From: Oscillospiraceae bacterium
GTDB lineage: Bacteria; Bacillota; Clostridia; Oscillospirales; Ruminococcaceae
Assembly (NCBI GenBank): GCA_028694405.1
Contig: JAQUTM010000024.1
Location: forward strand, 1-19,020
Length of the DNA: 19,020 nucleotides
Direction of reading: 5' to 3'
Shown here: positions 8,497 through 14,795 of the stretch, one piece after another
How positions within the stretch are numbered: position 1 is the stretch's first letter
How the letters are laid out: the number at the start of each line of letters is the position of its first letter
The notes under the pieces: model-generated
Told to the model about the DNA's origin: nothing
Database searches by the model: none
The model's input: only the letters and a program-made list of their open reading frames with translations
Translations under genes and position numbers: made by a program

Positions 8497-9603
8497 TTAG
8501 TCATTTTTAAAACGAACAGGTAAAACCAAGAAAATAAAATCGGTTCCGTCACTGGGCAGCACTTTTATTGGTGATAACGCACCGTTTATTTCAAATACAA
8601 CCTTATCTCTGCCGCAATTCCGCAAAGCATCTAACAGATAACGGTTGTTAAATCCAATTTCAACTTTATCGCCTTCTGTTTCGGCTTCAAATTCATCAAC
8701 TACTTTACCTAATGCAGTTTGACACCGAACAACAACCCTGTTTGTGTCAAATAAAACGCGCAAAGGGTTTTTTAAGCGCTCTGTAATAATCAAACTGGCG
8801 CGCTCAATGCTGTTGATAAAGCCTTTGGTCTCAACAGTTATACGGCTTGTATAACCGTCGGGAATTACTTTTTTATAATCTAAAAATTCGCCTTCCAATA
8901 AACGGCTCATAATCGTATAACCGTCAAAAGCAAATACCACATATCTTCTGTTTGCACTGATAGATACATCAGGGTTGCCGTCGCCGATCAATTTATTTAC
9001 CTCATTTAAGGTTTTTGCGGGTATAATAATGCGAATTTCTCGGCTTGCAATAACCGGCCGCTCACAAATGGCAAGACGAAAGCCGTCAAGTGCAACTAAC
9101 GTTAAGGAGGAATTTTCCAAAACAAACAATTCGCCTGTGTGAGCCGGTTTTTTATCGTCTTGGCTAACCGCAAATAAGGTGGTGCTAATCATCTCCTGTA
9201 AGGTGTCGCCCGCAATGGTAAAAGCAGGGTCTGCACCGGGAGCAGGCATTTCCGGGTAATCCATACTGTTCATGCCCATAATATCAAATTCGGTAATACC
9301 GCCTTTTATGGTTGTGCTCAAGGTTTCGGGGTTTGAAATAATTTCAATGGTGTCGCTGTCTAAACGGCGAACCATATCGCCAAACAGCTTGGCGCTTAAA
9401 ACAATTTCGCCCGGCTCCAGCACCTGTGCATCAATGCTGGTAGTGATACCCATTTCCAGGTCATAGCCGGTAAGGATCACATGGCTTCCCTCTGTTTTTA
9501 AAAGAATGCCCTCCAACACAGGAATGGTGCTGCGGGCGGTAACTGCCTTGGATACACCGGTTACAGCTTCGGTTAAAACAGATTTTAAACAAATTATTTT
9601 CAT
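8497..9603 (-). CDS. dnaN: DNA polymerase III beta subunit (sliding clamp)
   Basis: The processivity clamp of the replicative polymerase: a ring-shaped dimer of three-domain monomers that binds polymerase, MutS and other partners through a hydrophobic pocket. The 368 residues match the family. The N-terminus MKIICLKSVLTEAVTGVSKA, the YTIMSRLLEGEFLDY segment of domain 3 and the C-terminus FIFLVLPVRF (the conserved L-P-[VM]-R ending) identify it. The ATG at 9603 lies 292 bases after dnaA, and that gap carries oriC. The start is preceded by AAAGGACGTTCCTTT, a short inverted repeat that includes the probable Shine-Dalgarno bases. Confidence 0.99.
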   Translation of the reverse strand: MKIICLKSVLTEAVTGVSKAVTARSTIPVLEGILLKTEGSHVILTGYDLEMGITTSIDAQVLEPGEIVLSAKLFGDMVRRLDSDTIEIISNPETLSTTIKGGITEFDIMGMNSMDYPEMPAPGADPAFTIAGDTLQEMISTTLFAVSQDDKKPAHTGELFVLENSSLTLVALDGFRLAICERPVIASREIRIIIPAKTLNEVNKLIGDGNPDVSISANRRYVVFAFDGYTIMSRLLEGEFLDYKKVIPDGYTSRITVETKGFINSIERASLIITERLKNPLRVLFDTNRVVVRCQTALGKVVDEFEAETEGDKVEIGFNNRYLLDALRNCGRDKVVFEINGALSPIKVLPSDGTDFIFLVLPVRFKND

Positions 9604-9895
9604 AAAAAGGAACGTCCTTTCTTATCTAGCTTAAAAAAGTTGGGTTGTTTGCAAAATTTATAAAAAGCACAAAAAGTAGCGTTAATATAATATTTTAAAC
9701 AGTAGTAGTAGTAGGGGCTGTGAATTTGTGGAAAAGGGTTCATTTTTCCTTACAGCCAAAAGGTTTTAACGCATTTTTAACAGTTGAAGAATCAGCGTTT
9801 AAAATTTGTTGATAAAAAGCACCTGCGCAAAGCTTTCCACAAGAGCGATTAAAACTGATTGTTGAAAACGCAAAACTTGTTTAAAACTTGTGCAT
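9604..9895. other. oriC: oriC: replication origin in the dnaA-dnaN intergenic region
   Basis: This 292-base gap holds, read from dnaA towards dnaN on the minus strand, a scatter of degenerate DnaA boxes: TTTTCAACA (9868-9860), a CTTTCCACA on the + strand (9833-9841), TTATCAACA (9815-9807, one mismatch to TTATCCACA) and TTTTCCACA (9735-9727, one mismatch). These are followed by a GC-rich spacer, DnaA trios and an AT-rich tract down to dnaN. In B. subtilis the unwinding region likewise lies just downstream of dnaA. Coding strand switches between dnaA and rpmH. Boxes and order are seen; origin function is a family-based inference, but strong. Confidence 0.92.
9677..9735 (-). promoter_or_regulatory. 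Basal unwinding element: DnaA boxes, GC spacer, DnaA-trios, AT-rich tract
   Basis: On the minus strand: DnaA box TTTTCCACA (9735-9727), an overlapping weak box AAATTCACA (9727-9719), a GCCCC spacer (9718-9714, its last base opening the first trio), then CTA four times plus CTG (9714-9700), then an AT-rich stretch including AAATATTATATTAA. The + strand read 3'-5' is therefore GAT-GAT-GAT-GAT-GAC, matching the 3'-[G/A]A[T/G]-5' DnaA-trio on which DnaA filaments assemble to melt the duplex in B. subtilis. Box, spacer and trios are in the expected order and close spacing. Confidence 0.88.
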
Positions 9896-11200
9896 TTAAG
9901 AGCGTGCATTTTTGATAATATCTTCCACCGTTTCTTTAAGGCGGCTGTCCGTTTCCATGCGCTTGTCCACTTCGCTTAAAGAGTACACAACAGTAGAGTG
10001 GTCACGGTCACCAAACTCCTTGCCGATATCCTCCATGCTCATGCCTGTAATTTCACGCACAACGTACATTGCTGTTTTTCGTGCATTGCTGATGTTGGCG
10101 CTGCGCTTACGACCGCGAATATCTGCCGGCGTAATATTATAGGTGCGGGCAACCTCACTTACTATTTTTTCAATCGTAATGGGGATAGGCTGTGTTTCGT
10201 TTAAAATGTCTTTAATTGCGTTTTGCGCAACACCGATAACAGGCTGTATTCCCTCAAGCATACGGTACGCATTTAATTTTTTTACCGCACCTTCCAACTG
10301 TCTAATATTATTTTTTAGCTTGCTTGCAATAAATTCGGTCACATCATCAGGTAATTCCAACCCAAGTAAACTGGCCTTACGGTTAATTATGGCACACCGC
10401 GTTTCAAAATCGGGCGGTTGAATATCTGCGGTCAAACCCCATTCAAAGCGTGTGCGCAAACGGTCCTCTAAGCTTTTAATTTCTTTTGGAGGCCGGTCAG
10501 AGGCAAGCACAATTTGTTTGCCTGCGTTGTAAAGCGTATTAAAGGTGTGGAAAAATTCTTCCTGCGTACTTTCTTTGCCGCCGATAAACTGAATATCATC
10601 TACCAGTAAAACATCTGCCGCGCGGTATTTTTGCTGAAACTCGGCGGTAGAGCCGGAGCGAATTGCGCTGATAATTTCATTGGTAAAGGCTTCGCCGTCT
10701 ACATATACAATATTAAATTCAGGGTGATTTTTGGCAATTTCAATACGGATTGCATTTTCAAGGTGAGTTTTGCCCAAACCGGAATCGCCGTAGATAAAAA
10801 GCGGATTGTAGGCACCACTGGGATTGGTTGCAACTGCCTGTGCCGCGGCGTGAGCAAATTTATTGGTGCTGCCCACAATAAAATTGTCAAAGGTAAACGC
10901 GTAGCTGCCCACGGGCGCTTGGGTTTCAATGGGTGCGCTGGGCAAAACCGGCTCGTCGGGCGTAATCAGTTCAATTTCTACTTCAAACCCCAAAATTTCT
11001 TTAAAAGCCTCGTTAAAAAGGTCGGTATAGCGTTTTTCAATGGTGTCTTTTATAAATTCACTTCGCGCACGCAAGGTGGCGGTAGCACCATTAAAGCCAA
11101 TCGGCTCGATACCGTCGATAAATAAATTATAGGTGGCGGCAACAAGGCGACCTTGACAATATTCTTTAACTGCGGCAAAAACTTCGTCAAAAGAATTCAC
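9896..11200 (-). CDS. dnaA: Chromosomal replication initiator DnaA
   Basis: An AAA+ initiator that binds DnaA boxes and melts oriC. The 434 residues fall into domain I (1-80), a short linker, the AAA+ domain (about 100-320) and the DNA-binding domain (about 335-434). Walker A is GDSGLGKT at 138-145, Walker B LLVDD at 198-202; RLRTRFEWGL at 247-256 is the box VII/Arg-finger region. The DnaA signature helix-turn-helix carries GDRDHSTV at 397-404. The start is GTG at 11200, with AAGGAG eight bases upstream. The sequence after Walker A is HLENAI rather than the common HLLHAI, a mild variant. It is the first gene of the leftward operon, with its promoter at 11327-11356 and a hairpin in its leader. 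Confidence 0.99.
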   Translation of the reverse strand: MNSFDEVFAAVKEYCQGRLVAATYNLFIDGIEPIGFNGATATLRARSEFIKDTIEKRYTDLFNEAFKEILGFEVEIELITPDEPVLPSAPIETQAPVGSYAFTFDNFIVGSTNKFAHAAAQAVATNPSGAYNPLFIYGDSGLGKTHLENAIRIEIAKNHPEFNIVYVDGEAFTNEIISAIRSGSTAEFQQKYRAADVLLVDDIQFIGGKESTQEEFFHTFNTLYNAGKQIVLASDRPPKEIKSLEDRLRTRFEWGLTADIQPPDFETRCAIINRKASLLGLELPDDVTEFIASKLKNNIRQLEGAVKKLNAYRMLEGIQPVIGVAQNAIKDILNETQPIPITIEKIVSEVARTYNITPADIRGRKRSANISNARKTAMYVVREITGMSMEDIGKEFGDRDHSTVVYSLSEVDKRMETDSRLKETVEDIIKNARS

Positions 11201-11247
11201 AGATGTAGCTCCTTTTCCTGCAAAAAGACTAAGCGACAGCGAAAATG

Positions 11248-11288
11248 AAAGCCTTTATGAAGGCCGGCAAACCGGACATAAAGGCTTT
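11248..11288 (-). promoter_or_regulatory. Large hairpin in the dnaA leader, terminator-like on the + strand
   Basis: AAAGCCTTTATG (11248-11259) and CATAAAGGCTTT (11277-11288) form a perfect 12-base-pair stem; inside, CCGG (11264-11267) pairs with CCGG (11272-11275) around CAAA. On the + strand T5 follows, so it could stop antisense transcription leaving the dnaA side. In the dnaA mRNA it lies about 50 bases before the start codon and ends in a broken U tract (TTTCATTTTC), so it may act as an attenuator or stabiliser. Structure is seen; role is inferred. Confidence 0.7.
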
Positions 11289-11326
11289 TTGCAGTACGCA
11301 AAAATTGCATAAAATTATTCGTTATA

Positions 11327-11356
11327 ATTATAGCACAAAAACCAATAATTGTACAA
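11327..11356 (-). promoter_or_regulatory. dnaA promoter (sigma-A type, extended -10)
   Basis: On the minus strand TTGTAC (11356-11351), an 18-base spacer and TATAAT (11332-11327) preceded by TGC, an extended -10. The predicted start near 11320 gives a dnaA leader of about 120 bases. Confidence 0.75.
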
Positions 11357-11571
11357 CGATTTTTGCATATATAATGTATTATATATTATAGCGCAAAAAT
11401 AAGTACGGTAATGCAGAAAAAGAAAATATTGCAAAGATTTTAAAAAAAATTGCGGCGGCTGTTCATCTGCCACTGTAAAAGCAAAAATAAAAAAGCTCCT
11501 TTTACTGGTAATATATAGAATAAAAAACAAAAATTATACTATTTTTTACCCCCTTTAAAGCATAAAAAAGG

Positions 11572-11601
11572 TTGACATTTCAGCCAATTTTAGAGTATAC
11601 T
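11572..11601 (+). promoter_or_regulatory. rpmH promoter (sigma-A type)
   Basis: Consensus TTGACA at 11572-11577, an 18-base spacer and TATACT at 11596-11601. The predicted start near 11608 leaves a leader of about 185 bases before rpmH. Confidence 0.85.
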
Positions 11602-11607
11602 TTTAAT

Positions 11608-11792
11608 TTGCAAGGGTATGCACATTAGTGCGCTGCACACTTTTAGAAAATTTTGTACATTTTTTTTAAAACAGCTGGAGTGTTGCGACGGTTACGTCCG
11701 TTGGTGTTCAGCGCAATGCAGTAGTATACTTCGTGGTGCTGCCTTTCAACTACTACAAGCTTTTAAGCTTACAAACTGGAGGGAATAAACAG
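11608..11792 (+). promoter_or_regulatory. Long rpmH 5' leader with possible hairpins
   Basis: About 185 transcribed bases precede rpmH, long for a 43-residue ribosomal protein gene. Possible stems are ACGG/CCGT at about 11689-11702, GCAGTA/TGCTGC at 11718-11742 (one G-U pair) and AAGCT/AGCTT at 11757-11770 just before the GGAGGG RBS (11778-11783). I do not recognise a known leader motif or riboswitch; no intrinsic terminator lies inside it. Confidence 0.4.
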
Positions 11793-11924
11793 ATGAAAAG
11801 AACATATCAGCCTAAAAAAAGACAGCGTTCTGAAGGTGGCTTTTTAAGCCGCAGCAAAACCAAAAACGGCCGTAAAGTGCTTGCAGCTCGCCGTAAAAAA
11901 GGCCGCGCCAAATTGGCCGCCTAA
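11793..11924 (+). CDS. rpmH: Large ribosomal subunit protein bL34
   Basis: A 43-residue, highly basic protein: MKRTYQPKKRQR at the start, then a glycine- and serine-rich turn, NGRKVLAARRKKGR and a short alanine end. This is the full bL34 pattern and length. An in-frame ATG at 11733 would add 20 residues that do not belong to the family; GGAGGG at 11778-11783 with a nine-base spacer fixes the start at 11793. It is divergent from dnaA, as in most bacteria, and precedes rnpA, from which it is separated by a strong terminator. Confidence 0.99.
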   Translation: MKRTYQPKKRQRSEGGFLSRSKTKNGRKVLAARRKKGRAKLAA

Positions 11925-11948
11925 GTTTATAACGCAAACAGGCCGATG

Positions 11949-11963
11949 GCCGGCTAGGCCGGC
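11949..11963 (+). other. GC-rich hairpin after rpmH
   Basis: GCCGGC, TAG, GCCGGC: a six-base-pair GC stem with a three-base loop, 25 bases after the rpmH stop and just ahead of the terminator. It may protect the 3' end of the short rpmH mRNA from exonucleases; this role is inference. Confidence 0.5.
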
Positions 11964-11980
11964 AATTCATTTGCCTAAAA

Positions 11981-12014
11981 CAAGGCCACTTTCCTTAAGT
12001 GGCCTTGTTTTTTT
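11981..12014 (+). terminator. Strong intrinsic terminator between rpmH and rnpA
   Basis: CAAGGCCACTT (11981-11991), loop TCCTT, AAGTGGCCTTG (11997-12007), then T7. The 11-base-pair perfect stem with a U tract is a textbook terminator. It should uncouple abundant rpmH mRNA from the low-level rnpA-yidD-yidC-jag genes, by partial readthrough or a separate promoter I cannot identify. Confidence 0.92.
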
Positions 12015-12043
12015 AACACATCTCTTTTTTAAAGGGGGCGGCC

Positions 12044-12379
12044 ATGCGGTATAGGGCCCTAACACGCAACAACGAATTTCAGCGTTGTTACACCAGAGGA
12101 AAATCTTTTGTAAGTGCCTGTTTGGTTACTTACATTACAAAAAATCGCTGTGGAAAAATGCGCGTTGGCATTACCACAAGCAAAAAAGTAGGCGGTGCAG
12201 TGGTGCGTAACCGCGCACGCCGCGTAATTCGTGCAGCTATGTACGGGGTGTTGCCGCAAGACGCAGGCGGTTATGATATTGTTTTTGTAGCACGGGCAGC
12301 AACACCAAAACAGAAGAGCTATCAAGTAGAAAAGGTGATGAAAAAGCACCTTATGGACGCCGGAGTTATAAAAGAATGA
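12044..12379 (+). CDS. rnpA: Ribonuclease P protein component
   Basis: The protein cofactor of RNase P, which helps the catalytic RNA bind pre-tRNA leaders and trim tRNA 5' ends. It has 111 residues, the normal size, a basic core with RVGITTSKKVGGAVVRNRAR, which contains the RNR signature (V-x-RNR-x-[KR]R), and a C-terminal IVFVAR strand. An AAAGGGGGCGG ribosome binding site precedes the ATG at 12044. Its stop overlaps the yidD start by four bases (ATGA), so the two are translationally coupled. Confidence 0.97.
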   Translation: MRYRALTRNNEFQRCYTRGKSFVSACLVTYITKNRCGKMRVGITTSKKVGGAVVRNRARRVIRAAMYGVLPQDAGGYDIVFVARAATPKQKSYQVEKVMKKHLMDAGVIKE

Positions 12380-12627
12380 TTACAAAACTGCTTATTTTCC
12401 CTATTAGGCTGTATAAAAAGTTTTTATCGCCTATGTTGGGTAATCATTGCAGATTTTACCCTACCTGCAGCGAGTATGCCATGCAGGCACTGGAAATACA
12501 CGGTCCGCTTCTGGGCATTTTATTGGCAACATGGCGCATTTTGCGCTGTAACCCTTTTGGTAAGGGCGGAGTGGACAAGGTTCCCCAAAAAGGGCAGTGG
12601 AAAAAAGCATTCTCCGGCTCTAAATAA
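12376..12627 (+). CDS. yidD: YidD, membrane protein insertion efficiency factor
   Basis: An 83-residue protein of the YidD (DUF37) family. An amphipathic N-terminus (LIFPIRLYKKFLSPML) is followed by the cysteine-containing signature CRFYPTCSEYA, then RCNPFGKGGVDKVP. YidD is a small membrane-associated protein that assists YidC-dependent insertion; its exact mechanism is unsettled. It overlaps rnpA by four bases and lies 95 bases before yidC, the classical neighbourhood. Confidence 0.97.
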   Translation: MITKLLIFPIRLYKKFLSPMLGNHCRFYPTCSEYAMQALEIHGPLLGILLATWRILRCNPFGKGGVDKVPQKGQWKKAFSGSK

Positions 12628-12640
12628 AATTGCGGAAAAA

Positions 12641-12704
12641 CCTTTTGTTTTCTTGCACGAGCAAAAGGTAAAATACAATTTTAAATGCCGCCTGTGCAAC
12701 GGCA
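12641..12704 (+). other. Two short potential hairpins between yidD and yidC
   Basis: CCTTTTG (12641-12647) can pair with CAAAAGG (12662-12668), and TGCCG (12686-12690) with CGGCA (12700-12704). Neither is followed by a U run, so these are not terminators. The second ends a few bases before the yidC Shine-Dalgarno and could affect its translation; that is speculative. Confidence 0.35.
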
Positions 12705-12722
12705 GAATAGGATGTGACGAAC

Positions 12723-13724
12723 ATGAGTTCTTTGTTTGGATTTATAGCTGTGCCCTTGGGCTGGCTGATGAAAGTAATTTACGATATTGTAGGTAACTAT
12801 GGTATCGCATTATTGTTATTTACACTTGTAACAAAGATTATTTTATTTCCCTTAAGCATTAAGCAACAAAAATCTACTGCTAAAATGAGCGCTTACCAGC
12901 CCATGATTCAAGATATTCAGAAAAAATGGGCAAACGATAAAAACCGTCAGCAGGAAGAGCTGATGAAGCTACAACAGGAATATGGCTTTTCGCCAACTGC
13001 AGGCTGTTTGCCCATGTTGGTACAATTTCCTATCTTGTTTGGTCTTATCGAAGTTATTTATCGGCCCGTACAGTACATTTTGCAAGTTCCTCAAGCTGTG
13101 CTGCAAGAATGTGGCGAAATGCTGAAAGCCGCCGGTGTTACCATTACCGCTTATGCAGATACTGCCGTAATTAGCGCCATTCAAAATGGTACAATGGATT
13201 TTTCCGGTGTTTTAACCGCAGAGCAGATAAACGCTATTGATAAATTTGACTTTAAACTGTTTGGTATGCTTGACCTTACACAGATTCCAAAGTTTGGGTT
13301 TAACCTATTGGTTATTATCCCCATCTTATCCGCGGTTTCTATGATTATCAGCCAAATTGTAACCATGAAAATGAGCGGCCAAGAAATGCAGGGCAGCATG
13401 AAGATGATGCCGTACATGATGTGTGTAATGTTCTTATTCTTTGGTTTCTCGGTACCTACCGGTGTTTCTTTGTACTGGGTATACACCAACCTGTTTGGTT
13501 TGGTACAAAGTGTTATTCTTAAAAAGATATACGACCCCGAAAAGATGAAAGAACAAGTAATGGCAGATATTGAAGAGAAAAAGAAGAACCGTAAAAAGAA
13601 AAAGCAAGTGACAGTTAAAACAGAAAACGGAACAGATGAATTAAAAGAAGTAAACGATTCTGAATTAGCACGAATTCGTTTGGCAAAAGCACGAGAGTTG
13701 GAAGAAGAACGATACAAAGATTAG
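12723..13724 (+). CDS. yidC: YidC/Oxa1-family membrane protein insertase
   Basis: Inserts membrane proteins alone or with SecYEG. It has 333 residues and the Gram-positive layout: TM1 at about 20-42, a charged cytoplasmic loop (about 43-85) with QQKSTAKM, further helices, and a lysine-rich tail (KKKNRKKKKQ). The groove residue that is arginine in B. subtilis and E. coli is lysine here (K38, LVTKIILFPLS), a substitution that keeps the charge. There is no lipoprotein signal cysteine, unlike B. subtilis SpoIIIJ. A GTG at 12714 is in frame, but the AGGA at 12709-12712 is almost adjacent to it and well spaced (10 bases) for the ATG at 12723, which I chose. jag follows after 25 bases. Confidence 0.97.
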   Translation: MSSLFGFIAVPLGWLMKVIYDIVGNYGIALLLFTLVTKIILFPLSIKQQKSTAKMSAYQPMIQDIQKKWANDKNRQQEELMKLQQEYGFSPTAGCLPMLVQFPILFGLIEVIYRPVQYILQVPQAVLQECGEMLKAAGVTITAYADTAVISAIQNGTMDFSGVLTAEQINAIDKFDFKLFGMLDLTQIPKFGFNLLVIIPILSAVSMIISQIVTMKMSGQEMQGSMKMMPYMMCVMFLFFGFSVPTGVSLYWVYTNLFGLVQSVILKKIYDPEKMKEQVMADIEEKKKNRKKKKQVTVKTENGTDELKEVNDSELARIRLAKARELEEERYKD

Positions 13725-13749
13725 TTTGTAAAACGTTGGGAGGATTACC

Positions 13750-14739
13750 ATGCGTGAAATTATTGAAACAGGTGCAACCACAGAAGAAGCCATTGAAAAA
13801 GCCTGTGCTGCTCTTGGCCTCACAAGAGATGACGTAAGTGTAGAAATTTTAGAAATGCCCGTACCCAAAAAGTTTTTCAGAGCGGCAAAGCCTGCAAAGG
13901 TAAAAGTTACAGTAGACGGCGAAGAGCCGGTAGTACAGCCGGTAAAAACTGAAAAATCTACAGTTAAAAAACAAGAAAATACAATAAAAGCATCTTCTCA
14001 ACCAAAAGAAGAAAAACAACCTGTGGTCCAAGAGGCGGCAACCGGCGAAAAGGCTGCTTTAGCTGTAGAATTTTTACAGCAGGTTAGTGCGGATATGGGA
14101 TTAAGCGGCGTAACCGTTACCGCCGTAAAACAAGGCGAAACCACTATTTTAAAAGTAGATGGTGAAAACGTAGGGGCTTTAATCGGTCGTCGCGGCGAAA
14201 CAATGGAAGCGTTAAGCTATTTAACAGGTTTGGTAGCAAACCGTTCCGGCGGAGACTATGAAAAAATCGGTTTAGATGTAGCGGGTTATCGCTCTAAAAG
14301 AGAGACGGATTTGGTGGCCCTTGCAAAACGAATTGGTGCAAAAGTTGCCAAAACAGGTCGCAGCTACACCTTAGAGCCCATGAACCCTTATGAGCGCCGC
14401 ATTATTCACAGCGCCATCAGCGAGATGGAGGGCGTAAAAAGCGAAAGCACCGGTGAAGGTGCAGACCGTCGTATTGTAATTAGCAGCACAGACCCTAACG
14501 CTAAAAACTACGAGCGTCGTCCCTCTAACAACAGAGGACGCAGCAACACAAACGGCCGTTACAACAACAATCGCAGCGGCGGTAACCGCGGCCCTAAACG
14601 TGAGTATAATACCGAGCGCAGCCATAGCAACAATGTGCCACGTCCCCGTACACAAAGTGCTGCCCCTGTTGCCCCGGCACGCACCAGCGTAAAAGATGAT
14701 GCAGCAGAAATTGGTTTGTACGGTAAAATAGAGCTGTAA
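13750..14739 (+). CDS. jag: Jag (SpoIIIJ-associated, KhpB-like) KH/R3H RNA-binding protein
   Basis: 329 residues: a Jag_N domain (1-55, with VPKKFFR), a charged linker (about 56-100), a KH domain with the GxxG loop IGRRGE at 145-150, and an R3H domain with R216 and H220 in NPYERRIIH. KhpB-type proteins bind RNA and influence cell division and elongation in streptococci; an equivalent role here is inferred. Unusually, about 75 further residues follow the R3H domain: a low-complexity tail rich in Asn, Arg, Ser and Gly (252-300), then a Pro/Ala stretch and a final GLYGKIEL. The RBS is GGGAGG. It normally precedes mnmE; here a terminator follows. Confidence 0.97.
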   Translation: MREIIETGATTEEAIEKACAALGLTRDDVSVEILEMPVPKKFFRAAKPAKVKVTVDGEEPVVQPVKTEKSTVKKQENTIKASSQPKEEKQPVVQEAATGEKAALAVEFLQQVSADMGLSGVTVTAVKQGETTILKVDGENVGALIGRRGETMEALSYLTGLVANRSGGDYEKIGLDVAGYRSKRETDLVALAKRIGAKVAKTGRSYTLEPMNPYERRIIHSAISEMEGVKSESTGEGADRRIVISSTDPNAKNYERRPSNNRGRSNTNGRYNNNRSGGNRGPKREYNTERSHSNNVPRPRTQSAAPVAPARTSVKDDAAEIGLYGKIEL

Positions 14740-14761
14740 AAACAAAATAGTTTTAAACAAT

Positions 14762-14795
14762 AAAAAGCGGAGTTGTGGAAAACTCCGCTTTTTTT
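14762..14795. terminator. Bidirectional terminator between jag and the convergent ATPase-like gene
   Basis: AAAAAGCGGAGTT (14762-14774), loop GTGGAA, AACTCCGCTTTTT (14781-14793) and a T run to 14795. Both strands end in a U tract. The stop codon of the convergent gene overlaps its end. Confidence 0.92.

Larger units (their letters stand above)
11201..11792. other. Divergent dnaA/rpmH intergenic region (592 bases)
   Basis: No convincing gene lies here. From left to right it holds the dnaA RBS and leader with a 41-base hairpin (11248-11288), the dnaA promoter (11327-11356), a second TATAAT on the minus strand (11390-11385) without a clear -35, an AT-rich filler (about 11400-11565), the rpmH promoter (11572-11601), and the long rpmH leader. 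Only one near-consensus DnaA box was found (GTATGCACA, 11616-11624), so most origin boxes appear to be on the dnaN side of dnaA. Confidence 0.7.

Noticed and set aside
9700..9714. AGT/TAG repeats as a microsatellite or CRISPR-like repeat
   Set aside because: The short trinucleotide run sits directly after DnaA boxes and a GC spacer at the origin, so the DnaA-trio explanation fits better; there are no spacers.
11398..11478. A + strand stretch whose translation (KYGNAEKENIAKILKK...) looks protein-like
   Set aside because: A stop lies immediately upstream, no start codon or RBS is present, and only about 25 codons are open. It may be a remnant but cannot be supported.
11315..11530. 71-codon open frame on the minus strand in the dnaA/rpmH gap
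   Set aside because: It is rich in Phe and Tyr as expected of translated AT-rich DNA, overlaps the dnaA promoter, and resembles no family.
11616..11624. GTATGCACA, one mismatch from the DnaA box TTATNCACA
   Set aside because: It is a single isolated copy in the rpmH leader with no cluster around it; too weak to list as a site.
11733..11792. N-terminally extended rpmH starting at 11733
   Set aside because: The extra 20 residues do not belong to bL34, and the GGAGGG site positions the start at 11793.
12476..12796. 106-codon + strand open frame spanning yidD, the gap and the start of yidC
   Set aside because: It is out of frame with two well-identified genes and has no RBS or recognisable domain.
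13181..13717. 178-codon minus-strand frame opposite yidC
   Set aside because: It is antisense to a clear YidC gene, with composition (Ile, Phe, Ser) expected from complementing its codons and no RBS.
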